This document shows positions 1 through 7,305 of a stretch of 18,328 nucleotides of DNA, one piece after another (the first letter of the stretch is position 1; every line of letters starts with the position of its first letter). Source of the stretch: Intrasporangium_A sp051961875 (lineage in GTDB: Bacteria; Actinomycetota; Actinomycetes; Actinomycetales; Dermatophilaceae). The notes under the pieces were generated by a model. It made no database searches. It had not been told where the DNA came from and saw only the letters and a list, made by a program, of their open reading frames with translations. Location: positions 1 to 18,328 of the forward strand of contig NZ_JBQCCV010000177.1 in assembly GCF_051961875.1 (NCBI RefSeq), in the 5' to 3' direction. The translations under genes were made by a program, and so were the position numbers.

Positions 1-16
1 TCCTTGGCGCGCGGAC

Positions 17-889
17 TCAGCGCTTCGGTGTGGCGCCCATCAGCGCTTGGACGATCACGCCGACACCGGCCGCGTTGGGGTGGTCTCCATCCGAGGCCAG
101 CACGCCGGTCGGGTCACCCGCCTCAATCGGCTTGTAGAGGTCGACGCACGTCGCCCCGTCCCCAGTGGCGGTGGAGCAGATGCCACTGTTGGCCGCCAAG
201 GTGATGTCCTGGCTCCAGTCGAGCTGCTCCTGCCCTCCGGCGGCACGGGCGACGGCGCCGTCGGTGAAGACGTTCCAGTAGTTCGTCACAAGGATCGTCG
301 CCGGCGGACCCGAGCGCAGCGACTTGATGAGCGTCAGAATCTGGTTGAGCCGGGCACTCATGGCGTCGACGGCCGGGTCGTAGCACGTGTCGTCGCAGCT
401 CGAGGCCTGCCACTGCTGCCATTGCGGCGCAAGGTCGTTCGCACCGATGGTCACGAGCACGATGTCGGCGTTCTGAACGGCGTTGCGGAAAGTGGCGTCG
501 TTCTGCAGATGGTCGAACAGGTCGACCGTCGTGTCCCCGGGCACGCCCAGGTTGGTGCCGGTCACCTTGATGCCGTCGCGTTGCGCCAGTGCCTGCGCGT
601 ACTGCGCGACGATGCCCGAGCAGTTGCAGTTCGTCCCCGACATGACGGAGTCGCCGAGACCGACCACGCTGACCGGAGCGACCGGGCTCGTGGTCGTTGT
701 CCCACTACTCGTGGACGCCGTCGGGCTCGTAGCGCTTGTGGGCGGCGCCGAGCTCGTGGTTCCCGCGGACGGGTCCGGGCCCATCGGAGCACCGTTGGTG
801 GACGACGTGCTGAGCCAGACGAGGGCTACAGCGCATGGAATGAGCAGGATGGGCAGGAGGATCCGTGCCCATCGAGGCCAGTAGTGCAT
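17..889 (-). CDS. Secreted or membrane-anchored SGNH/GDSL hydrolase
   Basis: A 290-residue SGNH-fold esterase/lipase-type hydrolase, expected to cleave an ester bond outside the cell; substrate unknown. Residues 9-27 form a hydrophobic signal anchor or signal peptide, followed by a Ser/Thr/Pro-rich linker to about residue 73. The hydrolase blocks are clear: GDS at 79-81 (Ser81 nucleophile), a Gly block near GVPGDT (115-120), GAND at 149-152 (oxyanion Asn), and DGDH at 267-270 giving the catalytic Asp/His pair. Six cysteines after residue 85 (88, 90, 165, 169, 238, 248) suit disulfides in an exported protein. The ATG at 889 was chosen because it shares its A with the TGA stop of the upstream esterase (TGATG), implying coupled translation; upstream in-frame starts would lie inside that gene. 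Family call is firm, the physiological role is not. Confidence 0.88.
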   Translation of the reverse strand: MHYWPRWARILLPILLIPCAVALVWLSTSSTNGAPMGPDPSAGTTSSAPPTSATSPTASTSSGTTTTSPVAPVSVVGLGDSVMSGTNCNCSGIVAQYAQALAQRDGIKVTGTNLGVPGDTTVDLFDHLQNDATFRNAVQNADIVLVTIGANDLAPQWQQWQASSCDDTCYDPAVDAMSARLNQILTLIKSLRSGPPATILVTNYWNVFTDGAVARAAGGQEQLDWSQDITLAANSGICSTATGDGATCVDLYKPIEAGDPTGVLASDGDHPNAAGVGVIVQALMGATPKR

Positions 890-2004
890 CACATCGCCCC
901 CGCGTACGTGAGCCAGTTGAAGATCTGCGGAAGGTGGGCCTGGTAGTTGCGGTAGTTGTGGCCGCCCGACGTGAAGATCAGCGAAGACACGAGCGGATCG
1001 CCCTTCGTCGCGGCGAGCATCGCCCGGGTCGACCGCCACGAGGAGGCGTCCTGCGTGCCGGTCACCATGAGCAGGTGGCGGGAGTGGATGCGGCCGTGCT
1101 CATAGAGCCAGAGGGGCGAGTTCTCCTCGCGGACCAAGGTGCTCGAACGGAAGAGGTCGCCCGTCGCGTGGTCGCTCACCGGAGTGAAGTAGCCGCCGAG
1201 GCTCACCGCGGCGCCGTAAAGAGAGGGGTGCTCGAGGACGAGCTTGGCGGCGCAGAAGCCACCGGTGCTGAAGCCCATGACACTCCAGTGCGGGCCGGGC
1301 GGGGCGACCCGGTAGTGCCCCCTGACAGCCTGCGTCACGTCGTGGCTCAGCCAGCTCTCCGCCTGCGGGCCGCGGGGGACGTTCGTGCACTCCGTGTCCC
1401 GGGGCGGGCGGATCATGAGCGGGGGGAACACGGCCACGAAGGGCAGGACCTGGTGCGCCGCGATCGCCCGAGTCGCGGCCTGGGCGAACTCGAAGCGCTC
1501 GAAGGTGACCGTGGGCGAGCTCGGCTGCCCGGGCAGGAACATGAGGACCGGGAAGCGCCACATCCGGTAGTGCGGGTTGGTGTACTGCGGTGGTGTCCAG
1601 ACCAGCGTGTCCTCCGTCGTGTGCGTGTCCGCCTCCTTGACGGCAAGCATGTGTATGGCGCCGACCCCACTCCCGATGGAAGGCACGGTCGCGATCTGGG
1701 CTGAGCCCGAACCGCGCCCGAAGAGGTCGGCCCAGCTCGTGTAGAAGCCGTACTGGTCGTTGACCCAGAGGCCCAGGGACATGAGGGCGAGCGCCTGGCT
1801 GAGAACGATCAGGCCCAGGTGCCCGGCCACCGTGCCCAGGGCCCGCACCTCTGAGCCACTGGGGCGGAGCAGGGCTCGGGGGTCGAGCCCGAAGGCTGGT
1901 CGAACGCGCCGCCGGCGGGCCCAGAGCACGACGATGACGATCGGGACGACGACAGCCAGCACTGCCGTGAGCACGAACAGGGCTGGACTCGTCAGGTCGA
2001 ACAT
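889..2004 (-). CDS. Membrane-anchored alpha/beta-hydrolase (putative esterase, esterase D/mycolyltransferase-like fold)
   Basis: A 371-residue protein with two predicted membrane helices (about 8-28 and 58-80) followed by an extracytoplasmic alpha/beta-hydrolase domain of the putative-esterase type. The nucleophile elbow GFSTGG is at 244-249 (Ser246), a likely catalytic Asp is at 319 (GTQDAS), and the His is at 349 (GGHNY). The start is the ATG at 2004, preceded by a strong GGGGAGG ribosome site; longer in-frame extensions have no such site. It is translationally coupled to the SGNH hydrolase downstream (one shared base), so two different hydrolases are probably made together at the cell surface. 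Acting on cell-envelope acyl esters is an inference from fold and location. A mycolyltransferase function is not supported beyond the shared fold. Confidence 0.85.
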   Translation of the reverse strand: MFDLTSPALFVLTAVLAVVVPIVIVVLWARRRRVRPAFGLDPRALLRPSGSEVRALGTVAGHLGLIVLSQALALMSLGLWVNDQYGFYTSWADLFGRGSGSAQIATVPSIGSGVGAIHMLAVKEADTHTTEDTLVWTPPQYTNPHYRMWRFPVLMFLPGQPSSPTVTFERFEFAQAATRAIAAHQVLPFVAVFPPLMIRPPRDTECTNVPRGPQAESWLSHDVTQAVRGHYRVAPPGPHWSVMGFSTGGFCAAKLVLEHPSLYGAAVSLGGYFTPVSDHATGDLFRSSTLVREENSPLWLYEHGRIHSRHLLMVTGTQDASSWRSTRAMLAATKGDPLVSSLIFTSGGHNYRNYQAHLPQIFNWLTYAGAM

Positions 2005-2105
2005 GGGCCTCCCCTCTTGGGACGGCAGCACCGTATGCGGCGCTCCTGAACGTTCGCAGGACACCGGCTGGGCCGGGCTTATCACCGCCGATGCGCTCCG
2101 ACGAC

Positions 2106-2191
2106 CGCCAGGTCGGTCGGAGCGGCCTCTCCGGATCACTCGGAGCGGCCGCTCAAGTGAGTGGAAGCGGGCGATCGCCAGGTCAGTCGGA
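2106..2191. repeat. Short direct repeats around the hemerythrin stop codon
   Basis: Two 16-base copies reading CGCCAGGTCRGTCGGA lie at 2106-2121 and 2176-2191; the second contains the TGA stop (2183-2185) of the minus-strand hemerythrin-like gene. Between them TCGGAGCGGCC occurs at 2118-2128 and again at 2140-2150, a 22-base period. The TCGGAG core recurs in the repeats at 7321-7441 and 10535-10618. Confidence 0.6.
2137..2163 (-). terminator. Possible hairpin after the hemerythrin-like gene
   Basis: The 12-base perfect palindrome GAGCGGCCGCTC (2143-2154) is flanked by CACTC (2137-2141) and GAGTG (2159-2163). It lies 20 bases past the stop of the hemerythrin-like gene in its direction of transcription. 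No U tract follows, which is common in high-GC genomes, so a terminator role is only plausible. Confidence 0.4.
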
Positions 2192-2635
2192 CCCGCCGAG
2201 GTCCACCTGGAACGCCTCGTAGATGAGCCGTCCGCCGAGCTCGCGGTGCCGCACCAGCCGGCCCATCAGGTCACCGAGCTCCTCGCGAAACACCGGCAGG
2301 TCCGCGACGGTGCCGCCGTGCTCCAGCACGGCCAGGTAGCCAGCGATGGCACGGCGATACTCCACGTGCTCCCCGGTCAGGCGCGTGACGGCCGAGGAGA
2401 GTCGGGGGTTGCCCAGCCGGAGGTTGTCATAGAGCCCGCCAGGCGCCTCGGTCAGCTCGATGTGGTCGTCGAAGTCGTGCGACAGCTCGGCCAGCGCCGC
2501 TCGGACCCGCTCGCGCCAGGCTCCGCCCCGCGCGACAGGAGCCCCGAGGGCGTCCCCGACCGCGGCGACGGAGTCACGCAGCTCGGCGCGGTGGGCCCTG
2601 ACCTTCTCCAGGTACGCCGTGAATGTCGCATCCAT
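2183..2635 (-). CDS. Hemerythrin-like (HHE cation-binding type) protein
   Basis: A 150-residue, mostly helical soluble protein with His/Glu spacing typical of hemerythrin-like four-helix bundles: HDFDDHIE around residues 53-60, EHVEY at 89-93 and RHRELGG at 129-135 near the C-terminus. Such proteins bind a di-iron centre and may sense or bind O2, NO or iron; the actual ligand cannot be read here. The ATG at 2635 was chosen because GGAGG lies four bases upstream; an ATG eight codons earlier lacks a ribosome site. It follows a small membrane-protein gene on the same strand and precedes the esterase by about 180 bases, so it may be its own transcription unit. The motif match is weaker than in the second hemerythrin at 13338-13973. 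Confidence 0.65.
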   Translation of the reverse strand: MDATFTAYLEKVRAHRAELRDSVAAVGDALGAPVARGGAWRERVRAALAELSHDFDDHIELTEAPGGLYDNLRLGNPRLSSAVTRLTGEHVEYRRAIAGYLAVLEHGGTVADLPVFREELGDLMGRLVRHRELGGRLIYEAFQVDLGGSD

Positions 2636-2731
2636 CCAGCCTCCAGTGCTTCCTTCCATGCTGAAGGAGCCCCGAGAAGACGGCAAGACGGTGGACGCAG
2701 CCCGAAAAGGGCGCACCACGGCACCAGGTGC

Positions 2732-2935
2732 TTATGGGCCCGTCGACGTGCGCATCGACGACGGCCCGCCCGACGGAGGGAGCGTAACCGTCGGGGCGGG
2801 CCGGGCGACCGGTCGCGGGACGCGGCTGTACGGGGAACCATCGTCCGCGGGATGGGTGACCAGCCACACCCCGGTGAGGACGACGAACACGACGAAGACC
2901 AAGCCGGCCCGACCACCGCGCCAACCTCGCGTCAT
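2732..2935 (-). CDS. Small single-pass membrane protein, unknown function
   Basis: A 67-residue open frame beginning at ATG 2935 after a strong GGGAGGG ribosome site. A basic N-terminus (RGWRGGRAG) is followed by one hydrophobic segment (about 12-27) and a Pro/Ser/Thr-rich tail, predicting a small anchored protein with its tail outside. It is not recognised as a family member. It lies 96 bases upstream of the hemerythrin-like gene on the same strand and may be co-transcribed. Oddly, codons 45-58 sit within a 15-base GC-rich inverted repeat (2762-2803) that looks like a terminator or attenuator, so either the tail is fortuitous coding sequence or transcription is attenuated inside the gene. 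Confidence 0.5.
   Translation of the reverse strand: MTRGWRGGRAGLVFVVFVVLTGVWLVTHPADDGSPYSRVPRPVARPAPTVTLPPSGGPSSMRTSTGP
2762..2803. other. GC-rich inverted repeat inside the small membrane-protein gene
   Basis: CGGCCCGCCCGACGG (2762-2776) and CCGTCGGGGCGGGCCG (2788-2803) pair over 15 bases with a single bulged base and an 11-base loop. It could act as a terminator or attenuator on either strand. Confidence 0.55.
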
Positions 2936-3248
2936 GGGGCCCTCCCGGCTCCGCCGTCACCTCGTTGTCAAGTGTCCTGCTTCCGTGCCTTCGACGTTAG
3001 GTCGCGAGTCTGGGAACGCTGGGGGCGCCCCCTCTGGATCACCTGTGAAAGTCGGGATCACCACCATCCGGACCTAGGGCGGGTCTTCAGCAGATCGGTA
3101 ACCCCGGGGTTCCCGATCTGCTGAGGATCCGCCGCACCTCCCGCCGCCGGTCACGTGTCGCGGGGCACCGCGCGGGGTAGGTGCGGTCAGATCACGGGCT
3201 TTGCGTCTGGCCGACCGGCCCCACACGGACCACCGGAAGGAGCTCTCC
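2936..3248. other. Divergent intergenic region
   Basis: A gene-free stretch between the minus-strand small membrane-protein gene and the plus-strand DoxX-like gene, so it should hold two outward promoters. Its only conspicuous structure is the long palindrome at 3084-3127, listed separately. No convincing -10/-35 pair was recognised. A GGAAGGAG ribosome site ends the region before the ATG at 3249. Confidence 0.6.
3084..3127. promoter_or_regulatory. Long near-perfect palindrome in the divergent promoter region
   Basis: The arms CAGCAGATCGGTAACCCC (3088-3105) and its inverted partner (3106-3123) match with one mismatch and no spacer. Pairing extends outward four more bases on each side with one G-U. 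This gives a 22-base symmetrical element that is either a large operator or a cruciform/hairpin. It has no U tract and lies upstream of both flanking genes, which argues against a terminator. Confidence 0.6.
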
Positions 3249-3659
3249 ATGAGACTGCGCACGATCCCGATTCGACTGGCCACGGGTGCCTACATCTTTC
3301 ACAGCGGCTGGAGCAAGCGGGAGGCCGATGAGGGGACGGCGGCCGCCTTGCACGGGATGGCCACCGGTGCCTATCCCCAGTTCAAGAGCATGTCGCCGAA
3401 GGACTTCGTCCGGACCCTCTCGATCGGTGAGATGGCCGTCGGCGCGGCGCTGCTCGCTCCGTTCGTCCCGCGTTCGCTGGCCGGGCTCGCGCTGACCGCC
3501 TTCGGCGGATCGCTGGTCGGGATGTACGCGCAGACACCCGCCCTGCGCCAGCCCGGCAGCATCTGGCCCAGTCAGGACGGTGTCCCGATCGCCAAGGACG
3601 TGTGGCTCGTGGGCGCCGGCCTCAGTCTGCTCGTCGACGCCCTCACCGACCGAGACTGA
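3249..3659 (+). CDS. DoxX-like small membrane protein
   Basis: A 136-residue integral membrane protein with four hydrophobic segments (about 6-20, 57-73, 77-95 and 115-131), the layout of DoxX-like proteins. Residues GAYIFHSGWSKR (13-24) resemble the start of that family. DoxX-type proteins are linked in various bacteria to redox or thiol homeostasis, but no specific reaction can be assigned. The ATG at 3249 has a GGAAGGAG ribosome site eight bases upstream. It is transcribed alone, away from the hemerythrin group, and is closed by a strong hairpin at 3688-3721 that it shares with the convergent acyl-CoA dehydrogenase gene. Confidence 0.75.
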   Translation: MRLRTIPIRLATGAYIFHSGWSKREADEGTAAALHGMATGAYPQFKSMSPKDFVRTLSIGEMAVGAALLAPFVPRSLAGLALTAFGGSLVGMYAQTPALRQPGSIWPSQDGVPIAKDVWLVGAGLSLLVDALTDRD

Positions 3660-3687
3660 CCGCTCCCACTCGGCTGAGCGCCAAGGG

Positions 3688-3721
3688 CGGTATGCCGCTG
3701 AGCCCGCTCAGCGGCATACCG
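3688..3721. terminator. Bidirectional hairpin terminator between convergent genes
   Basis: CGGTATGCCGCTGAGC (3688-3703) and its exact inverted complement (3706-3721) form a 16-base perfect stem with only two central bases. It lies between the ends of the plus-strand DoxX-like gene and the minus-strand acyl-CoA dehydrogenase gene. Each arm also carries the over-represented GTATGCC motif. Confidence 0.75.
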
Positions 3722-3743
3722 TCCGCTTGTCGCCGGCTGGGGC

Positions 3744-4931
3744 TCAGCCCTCCTGCGGCGGCCACGGCACGACCGGCCCCAGCAGGGCGTTGGCCCACGC
3801 GCCGTGCACCGACTCGTCGTCACTGGGGTGGAAGATGCCGGCGAGGACGTCGCGGTAGAGGCGGGAGAGCTCGCTCGAGTTGAAGTAGGACGAGCCGCCC
3901 GAGACGCGGATGCACTGCTCCACGACGCGCAGGGCCGTCTCCGTGGCGCGTGACTTCACTGCGGAGAGCTGCGGCATCCAGCGCGTGCCGCGGTCGACGA
4001 GGTCGTCGACGTCACGGGCGATGAGCTCGATCTGCGGGTAGATCGCGTCGAGCGCCATCGCGGCGTCGGCGAGACGCCACCGGATGTCGGGGTCGTTGGA
4101 GTAGGGCGCGCCCTGGTTCTTCAGGGACGTGCGGCGCTTGACCGTGGCGGTGGCCACGTCGATGGCCCTCTGGGCGATGCCGGTGTAGACCGACGCGAGG
4201 AGGATCTCGAAGTTCGCGAAGATCCCGAAGATGAGCGGGTCCATCGTCGGGCCCGGCGGGATGCGGCGCACGACTCGCTCGGCCGGGGCATGGGCGCCGT
4301 CGAGGATCGTGGTGCACGACTGGGAGGCCCGCATCCCGATCGTGTCCCAGTCGTCCTTCACGGTGACGCCCGGGTCGTCGCGGCGCACGAAGCCGTAGAC
4401 CGAGTGGGGCCCGTCGTCGCCGGTTGTGTCGGTGCCGAAGGTCCCGAGCCGGGTCCAGACGGGTGAGAGCGACGTGAAGATCTTGGTGCCGTAGAAGCGG
4501 TAGCCCCCGTCGCCGTCGGGCCTCGCGTCGCTCGACGAGCCGAAGAGGACGAGGTCGTTGCCCGCCTCCGAGATCCCGAAGCCGAAGATCTCTCCCTCAG
4601 CGGCCTCCTCGAGGACGAAGTCCATCGACGACTCGCCATGCGCGCGAACGGTGTTCGCCACACCCACCCAGACCTGGTGCATGTTGACGGCGAGCGCCGT
4701 GGCCGGGGCGGCGCCCGCGAGGCGCATCTGCTCGAGGGTGAGCTGCTGGAGCGTGAGGCCGCCCCCGCCGAACTCGACGGGGACCATGGCGGACAGGTAA
4801 CCCGCCGCACGCAGGTCCTCAAGGTCCTCGTCGAAGAAGGCGTTCTCCCGGTCGAGCCGGGCGGCGCGGCCGCGGATCCGGTCGAGCACCTCGTCGGAGA
4901 GGTATGCCGCTGTGCTGGCTTCCGTCGTCAT
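3744..4931 (-). CDS. Acyl-CoA dehydrogenase family flavoprotein
   Basis: A 395-residue member of the acyl-CoA dehydrogenase superfamily, of normal length. The N-terminal helical domain runs to about residue 115 (PVEFGGGGL at 51-59), the central beta domain contains GFGISEAGND (117-126) and YGTKIFTS (147-154), and the C-terminal helical domain ends with RLYRDVLAGIFHPSDDESVH (357-376). FAD binding is expected. The canonical Glu-Gly-Thr segment carrying the catalytic base of classical dehydrogenases is not visible; the DDESVH version also occurs in relatives that are not simple dehydrogenases, including flavin monooxygenase-like members, so desaturation of an acyl-CoA is not proven. The ATG at 4931 follows AGGAGGAG. 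The gene stands alone, with the 48-base repeats upstream between it and the phosphatase gene. Confidence 0.85.
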   Translation of the reverse strand: MTTEASTAAYLSDEVLDRIRGRAARLDRENAFFDEDLEDLRAAGYLSAMVPVEFGGGGLTLQQLTLEQMRLAGAAPATALAVNMHQVWVGVANTVRAHGESSMDFVLEEAAEGEIFGFGISEAGNDLVLFGSSSDARPDGDGGYRFYGTKIFTSLSPVWTRLGTFGTDTTGDDGPHSVYGFVRRDDPGVTVKDDWDTIGMRASQSCTTILDGAHAPAERVVRRIPPGPTMDPLIFGIFANFEILLASVYTGIAQRAIDVATATVKRRTSLKNQGAPYSNDPDIRWRLADAAMALDAIYPQIELIARDVDDLVDRGTRWMPQLSAVKSRATETALRVVEQCIRVSGGSSYFNSSELSRLYRDVLAGIFHPSDDESVHGAWANALLGPVVPWPPQEG

Positions 4932-5017
4932 CGCTCCTCCTGCTCCCGTGCACTTCGCACTCGACTCCGCACTCAACCACACCCGACGACGCACTGGGCA
5001 GGCGGCGCTCACCCGGT

Positions 5018-5113
5018 CAGCGGCATACGTCCTCGCCGAGTGAGCGCTCCGTCCCACCCGTCACCCAGCGGCATACCTCCTCGTCGAGTGAGCGCTCCGT
5101 CCCACCCGTCACG
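5018..5113. repeat. Two 48-base tandem repeats abutting the phosphatase stop codon
   Basis: Units at 5018-5065 and 5066-5113 match at 45 of 48 positions. Read on the minus strand, each begins TGACGGGTGGGACGGAGCGC and ends with GTATGCCGCTG. The TGA opening the second unit (5111-5109) is the actual stop codon of the acid phosphatase gene. A related copy begins on the stop codon at 7303. Confidence 0.85.
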
Positions 5114-6725
5114 GCAGGTAGTACGTCGGGTTCGGCAGCTTGACGACCCTGCCCGTGTAGCCGCCGAGGTGGTCGCTGTACTGGTCCCCGAAGTTGGCGA
5201 CGATGTGGTACCCGAGGTCCTGCTCGAGGTGCTTGCGCGTCTGCGACTTGTACTCGACCGTCGTGCACTTCGCAGTCGCGCAGTGCACATAGCTGGGCTG
5301 TGGCTCGTTGGACAGCCACTTCGTGAAGTAGAGGCTGGACGTGAAGCCCTGGTAGCCCAGGTTCGCGAGGTTCTCCAGCGTCGCGCTCTTCTGCAGGGAG
5401 TTGCGGCCCGTGAGCCCGACGATCGTGCAGCCGGCGTCGCCGAGCCGGTTGACGAGGCTCACCATCCCGGGTGTCGCGCTGAACGCCTCGTTCTGCACCC
5501 AGACGTCCTGGCGGGCCGGGTCGAAGTTGTAGTGCATGTCGCTGACTTCCATGTCGTAGGTCCACAACGTCGTGTCGTCGGCGTCGAAGACCACGGCAGG
5601 GTTCGTGCCTCGTCGGGAGGCCTGCCGGCACTCGTTGAGCAGCGGCTGCATGACCTGCTGCTCAAGCCGGCCCAGCTCGGAGATGTAGGGCGAGAGCTGC
5701 TTGTTGGAGAAGCCGTCGCCGGCGTCGCCGTAGTAGGTCGCGAGCGTCTTCTTGACGATGTCGATGTTCGGGATTCCCTCGCCGCCGGCCGTGAGCCCAC
5801 TCGAGCCGTCGGGCTTCATGGAGAACCGGGTCTGCGGGTGCATCGTCGGGTCGTTCTGCCCGGGCAGGTTCGGGGAGGGCAGGTAGTACGTCGGGTTCGG
5901 CAGCTTGACCGCCCGGTCCGCGTAGCCACCCATGAGGTCGGACCACTGGTCGCCGATGTTGAGCACGATGTCGTAGCCGAGGTCCTGCACGAGGTGGCGC
6001 CGCGTGCCCGCCTTGTACTCGACCGTCGTGCACTTCGCCGTCGCGCAGGTGATGTAGGCGGGCTGGTCCCCGGCCGCCCACTTGGTGAAGTAGAGGTCGT
6101 CCGTGAAGCCCTCGTAGCCAACGTCCTTGAGGTTGAGGACCGTCGCCGCCTTCTGGTCGGCGCTGCGGCCAGTGAGGCCGATGATCGTGTAACCGATGCT
6201 GTTCGCCTCGTTGACAAGGTTGACCATGCCGGGCGTCGCCGGGAAGCGCCGCTCCTGGACCCAGACGTTCTGCTCCACCGGGTCGAAGTTGAAGTGCATG
6301 TCGGCGACTTCCATGTCGTACGTCCACAACGTGGTGTCGTCGGCGTCGAGCACGATCGCGGGCTTCTTACCCTGCTTGATCGCTTGGTTGTACTTCTTCT
6401 TCAGGTCAGTCGACAGGGACGCGGTGATCGCGCCCATCTCCGCGATGTACGGCGAGGAGGCCTTGTTGGCCAGGCCGGTGCCGGGGTCGCCGTAGTAGGT
6501 GGCGATGGTCTTCTTCACCGAGTCGATGTTCGGGATTCCCTCACCGCCCTCGGTCGCTCCGCTCGAGCCGTCCGGTTGCATGGTGAACTGGGTCCGCGGC
6601 GCCAGCCTCTGGTCGTTGAGGCCGTCGGAGCCGCCCTGGGCCAGGGCCGGAGCCCCGGCGCCGAGAACGAGCGCGGTAGCGGCGCCGAGCGCGACGAGCG
6701 CCGATCGGGCTGGTGTATGCCACAT
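5109..6725 (-). CDS. Secreted tandem-domain HAD acid phosphatase (HAD subfamily IIIB-like)
   Basis: A 538-residue exported phosphatase built of two homologous HAD domains. A signal peptide occupies about residues 1-30 (basic start, hydrophobic core, APALAQ). Domain 1 (about 60-283) carries DADDTT at 127-132, GLTGR at 183-187 and GDQWSD at 258-263; domain 2 (about 315-538) repeats these as DADDTT 381-386, GLTGR 437-441 and GDQYSD 513-518. Both therefore keep the nucleophile/acid Asp pair and the Mg-binding Asp, and both end in LPNPTYYLP. Single-domain relatives are roughly half this size, so this is an internal duplication. Hydrolysis of organic phosphate monoesters outside the cell is the likely role. 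The ATG at 6725 follows GAGGGGG. The divergent upstream region has GGTTGA/GGTTGC direct repeats and the palindrome GTGTGCACAC (6809-6818), possible control sites. Confidence 0.88.
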   Translation of the reverse strand: MWHTPARSALVALGAATALVLGAGAPALAQGGSDGLNDQRLAPRTQFTMQPDGSSGATEGGEGIPNIDSVKKTIATYYGDPGTGLANKASSPYIAEMGAITASLSTDLKKKYNQAIKQGKKPAIVLDADDTTLWTYDMEVADMHFNFDPVEQNVWVQERRFPATPGMVNLVNEANSIGYTIIGLTGRSADQKAATVLNLKDVGYEGFTDDLYFTKWAAGDQPAYITCATAKCTTVEYKAGTRRHLVQDLGYDIVLNIGDQWSDLMGGYADRAVKLPNPTYYLPSPNLPGQNDPTMHPQTRFSMKPDGSSGLTAGGEGIPNIDIVKKTLATYYGDAGDGFSNKQLSPYISELGRLEQQVMQPLLNECRQASRRGTNPAVVFDADDTTLWTYDMEVSDMHYNFDPARQDVWVQNEAFSATPGMVSLVNRLGDAGCTIVGLTGRNSLQKSATLENLANLGYQGFTSSLYFTKWLSNEPQPSYVHCATAKCTTVEYKSQTRKHLEQDLGYHIVANFGDQYSDHLGGYTGRVVKLPNPTYYLP

Positions 6726-6808
6726 GGTGCCCCCTCGTGCAGGTTGGGTGACGACCGGACGACGGTAAACCTCCCCGGCATTGAAAGGGAAGGTTGAGGT
6801 TGCTCCCA

Positions 6809-6818
6809 GTGTGCACAC
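6809..6818. promoter_or_regulatory. Small palindrome in the phosphatase/hypothetical divergent region
   Basis: GTGTGCACAC is a perfect 10-base palindrome 84 bases upstream of the phosphatase start and 89 bases upstream of the divergent gene at 6907. The repeats GGTTGA and GGTTGC stand side by side just before it (about 6792-6803). An operator role is inferred from position only. Confidence 0.3.
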
Positions 6819-6906
6819 ACCTTTCCCGCCACGTCCGCGATTCGCGCCCCTCCACCCCTCGCCCGCATGGGGCCGATGCGCGGCCTCCGCGTGGGAGCAT
6901 CAGCGC

Positions 6907-7305
6907 ATGCGCTTCACCATCTCCACCTCGCCCGGTGCCCGGCTGCTCTTCGCGTCGCTAGGCATCGGTCGCGACGACGCCCACCTCGATGTCAGCGACT
7001 CCACCATTCGGGCGCGGCTGGGGTGGTCCGGGTCGGTCACCATCGACACGGCCGACATCGTGTCGGTCGAGCGAGTGCCGCGCATTCCCTGGTGGCTCGG
7101 GATCGGCGTCCACGGCAACCTCTTCGGGCTCCTCAAGGTGTGGGCCTTCAACGGGTCGATGACCCAGGGTGCCGTTCGCCTGCACCTACGCCGCTCGGCC
7201 AAGGGCCGCGTCCTCGGCGTCCCGATCCGGGCCATCACGATCTACCTGTCGCTCGACGACCCGGACGGGTTCATCGCCGCCACCCAGCCCTCGTCCGCCA
7301 TGTGA
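6907..7305 (+). CDS. Conserved-looking hypothetical protein, PH-like fold suspected
   Basis: A 132-residue soluble protein without a signal peptide; no family is recognised with certainty. It looks like an all-beta protein with a C-terminal helix, ending in YLSLDDPDGFIAAT, a strand-to-helix ending seen in small bacterial PH-like proteins that assess phospholipids or protein partners. A Trp/Gly-rich stretch (PRIPWWLGIGVHGNLFG) sits at mid-length. The ATG at 6907 has GGGAG about ten bases upstream. The gene is divergent from the acid phosphatase and convergent with the uracil-DNA glycosylase. Its TGA stop is the first codon of a dispersed repeat element. Confidence 0.7.
   Translation: MRFTISTSPGARLLFASLGIGRDDAHLDVSDSTIRARLGWSGSVTIDTADIVSVERVPRIPWWLGIGVHGNLFGLLKVWAFNGSMTQGAVRLHLRRSAKGRVLGVPIRAITIYLSLDDPDGFIAATQPSSAM

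Noticed and set aside
1760..3124. Plus-strand open frame (454 codons) across esterase, hemerythrin and intergenic DNA
   Set aside because: It crosses gene boundaries on the other strand and ignores the palindrome region; no domain is seen.
4638..6797. Long plus-strand open frame (719 codons) opposite the acid phosphatase
   Set aside because: It is antisense to a gene with a signal peptide and two sets of HAD motifs. Its translation is Val/Arg/Glu-rich with no recognisable domain, the usual artefact of high-GC coding DNA.
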